Positions 15,270-15,373 of a stretch of DNA of 15,373 nt are shown in pieces. How positions within the stretch are numbered: the stretch's first letter is position 1; each line of letters starts with the position of its first letter. Source of the stretch: DATHCB01 sp035319765 (GTDB taxonomy: Archaea > Thermoproteota > Bathyarchaeia > Bathyarchaeales > SOJC01). The stretch spans positions 1 through 15,373 of the forward strand of contig DATHCB010000035.1 in the NCBI GenBank assembly GCA_035319765.1, read 5' to 3'. Made by a program: the position numbers and the translations under genes. Below the pieces are notes generated by a model. That model was not told the DNA's origin. It was given only the letters and a program-made list of their open reading frames with translations, and made no database searches.

Positions 15270-15373
15270 GTGACCGAAACTGAAGCTAAACCAAAAGCCG
15301 GCATAAAAGAGCTAAGCCCGATCGACGTTTACAAGCTTCTTCCCCGAACCAACTGCAAGGAGTGCGGCGAAGA
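15270..15373 (+). CDS. cdhE: ACDS gamma subunit, corrinoid/Fe-S protein large subunit (CdhE), 5' fragment
   Basis: Only the first 34 codons are in the window. After a short Lys/Glu-rich lead, ELSPIDVYKLLPRTNCKECGE matches the start of the family, and Cys29 and Cys32 begin the four-Cys motif that binds the [4Fe-4S] cluster of CdhE. The rest, including the corrinoid-binding domain, lies beyond the right edge. The GTG start at 15270 is supported by GGAGTG (15257-15262) seven bases upstream. It begins 18 bases after the cdhD stop and is the fifth gene of the operon. Confidence 0.92.
   Translation, partial: MTETEAKPKAGIKELSPIDVYKLLPRTNCKECGE

Overview
The window looks archaeal, most likely a Bathyarchaeia-like (or related uncultured) acetogenic lineage. 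It encodes an archaeal-type acetyl-CoA decarbonylase/synthase (ACDS: cdhA, B, C, D and the start of E). It also carries a tetrahydromethanopterin-type C1 dehydrogenase, an ADP-forming acyl-CoA synthetase module, TATA-like promoter elements and GGTG/GAGG-type ribosome binding sites. No methanogenesis marker (mcr, mtr) is visible. The taxonomic call is an inference from gene content; marker genes or a 16S gene would be needed to settle it.

Layout. (1) 33-1778, plus: an AMP-forming acyl-CoA ligase, open to the left edge. (2) 1853-3682, minus: a probable two-gene unit of an MtdA/MtdB-type methylene-H4MPT dehydrogenase followed by a DUF166-family Cys-rich protein. (3) 3879-6545, plus: an 888-residue fusion of an ADP-forming acyl-CoA synthetase (CoA-binding, ligase and ATP-grasp parts) with a C-terminal GNAT acetyltransferase. 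(4) 6542-7732, minus: a Gfo/Idh/MocA-fold protein lacking the usual catalytic Lys and His, followed in the same frame by an unexplained 61-codon open stretch. (5) 7958-9542, plus: two different CooC-type nickel-insertion ATPases in tandem. (6) 9708 to the right edge, plus: cdhA-cdhB-cdhC-cdhD-cdhE with gaps of 3 to 18 bases, cut off about 34 codons into cdhE.

How the genes may work together. CdhA-E would make acetyl-CoA from CO2/CO, a methyl group and CoA (or split it), and the CooC proteins would mature the Ni clusters of CdhA and CdhC. The MtdA/B-type enzyme would handle a reduction step of the methyl branch using NAD(P) instead of F420. The ADP-forming synthetase module could convert acetyl-CoA to acetate and ATP. 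Its GNAT domain, together with a PX4GK acetylation motif in the nearby AMP-forming ligase, suggests acetylation control of acyl-CoA synthesis.

The window is dense. The gaps hold promoter-like elements, a perfect 8-bp inverted repeat between convergent genes, and the open stretch after the Gfo-like gene. I see no tRNA, rRNA, CRISPR array, insertion sequence or integrase gene. The cdh cluster is established biology. The parts that look least ordinary are the synthetase-GNAT fusion with apparently intact catalytic His residues, the paired CooC paralogs, the MtdA/B-DUF166 pair, the altered Gfo protein and the heavy use of GTG/TTG starts.
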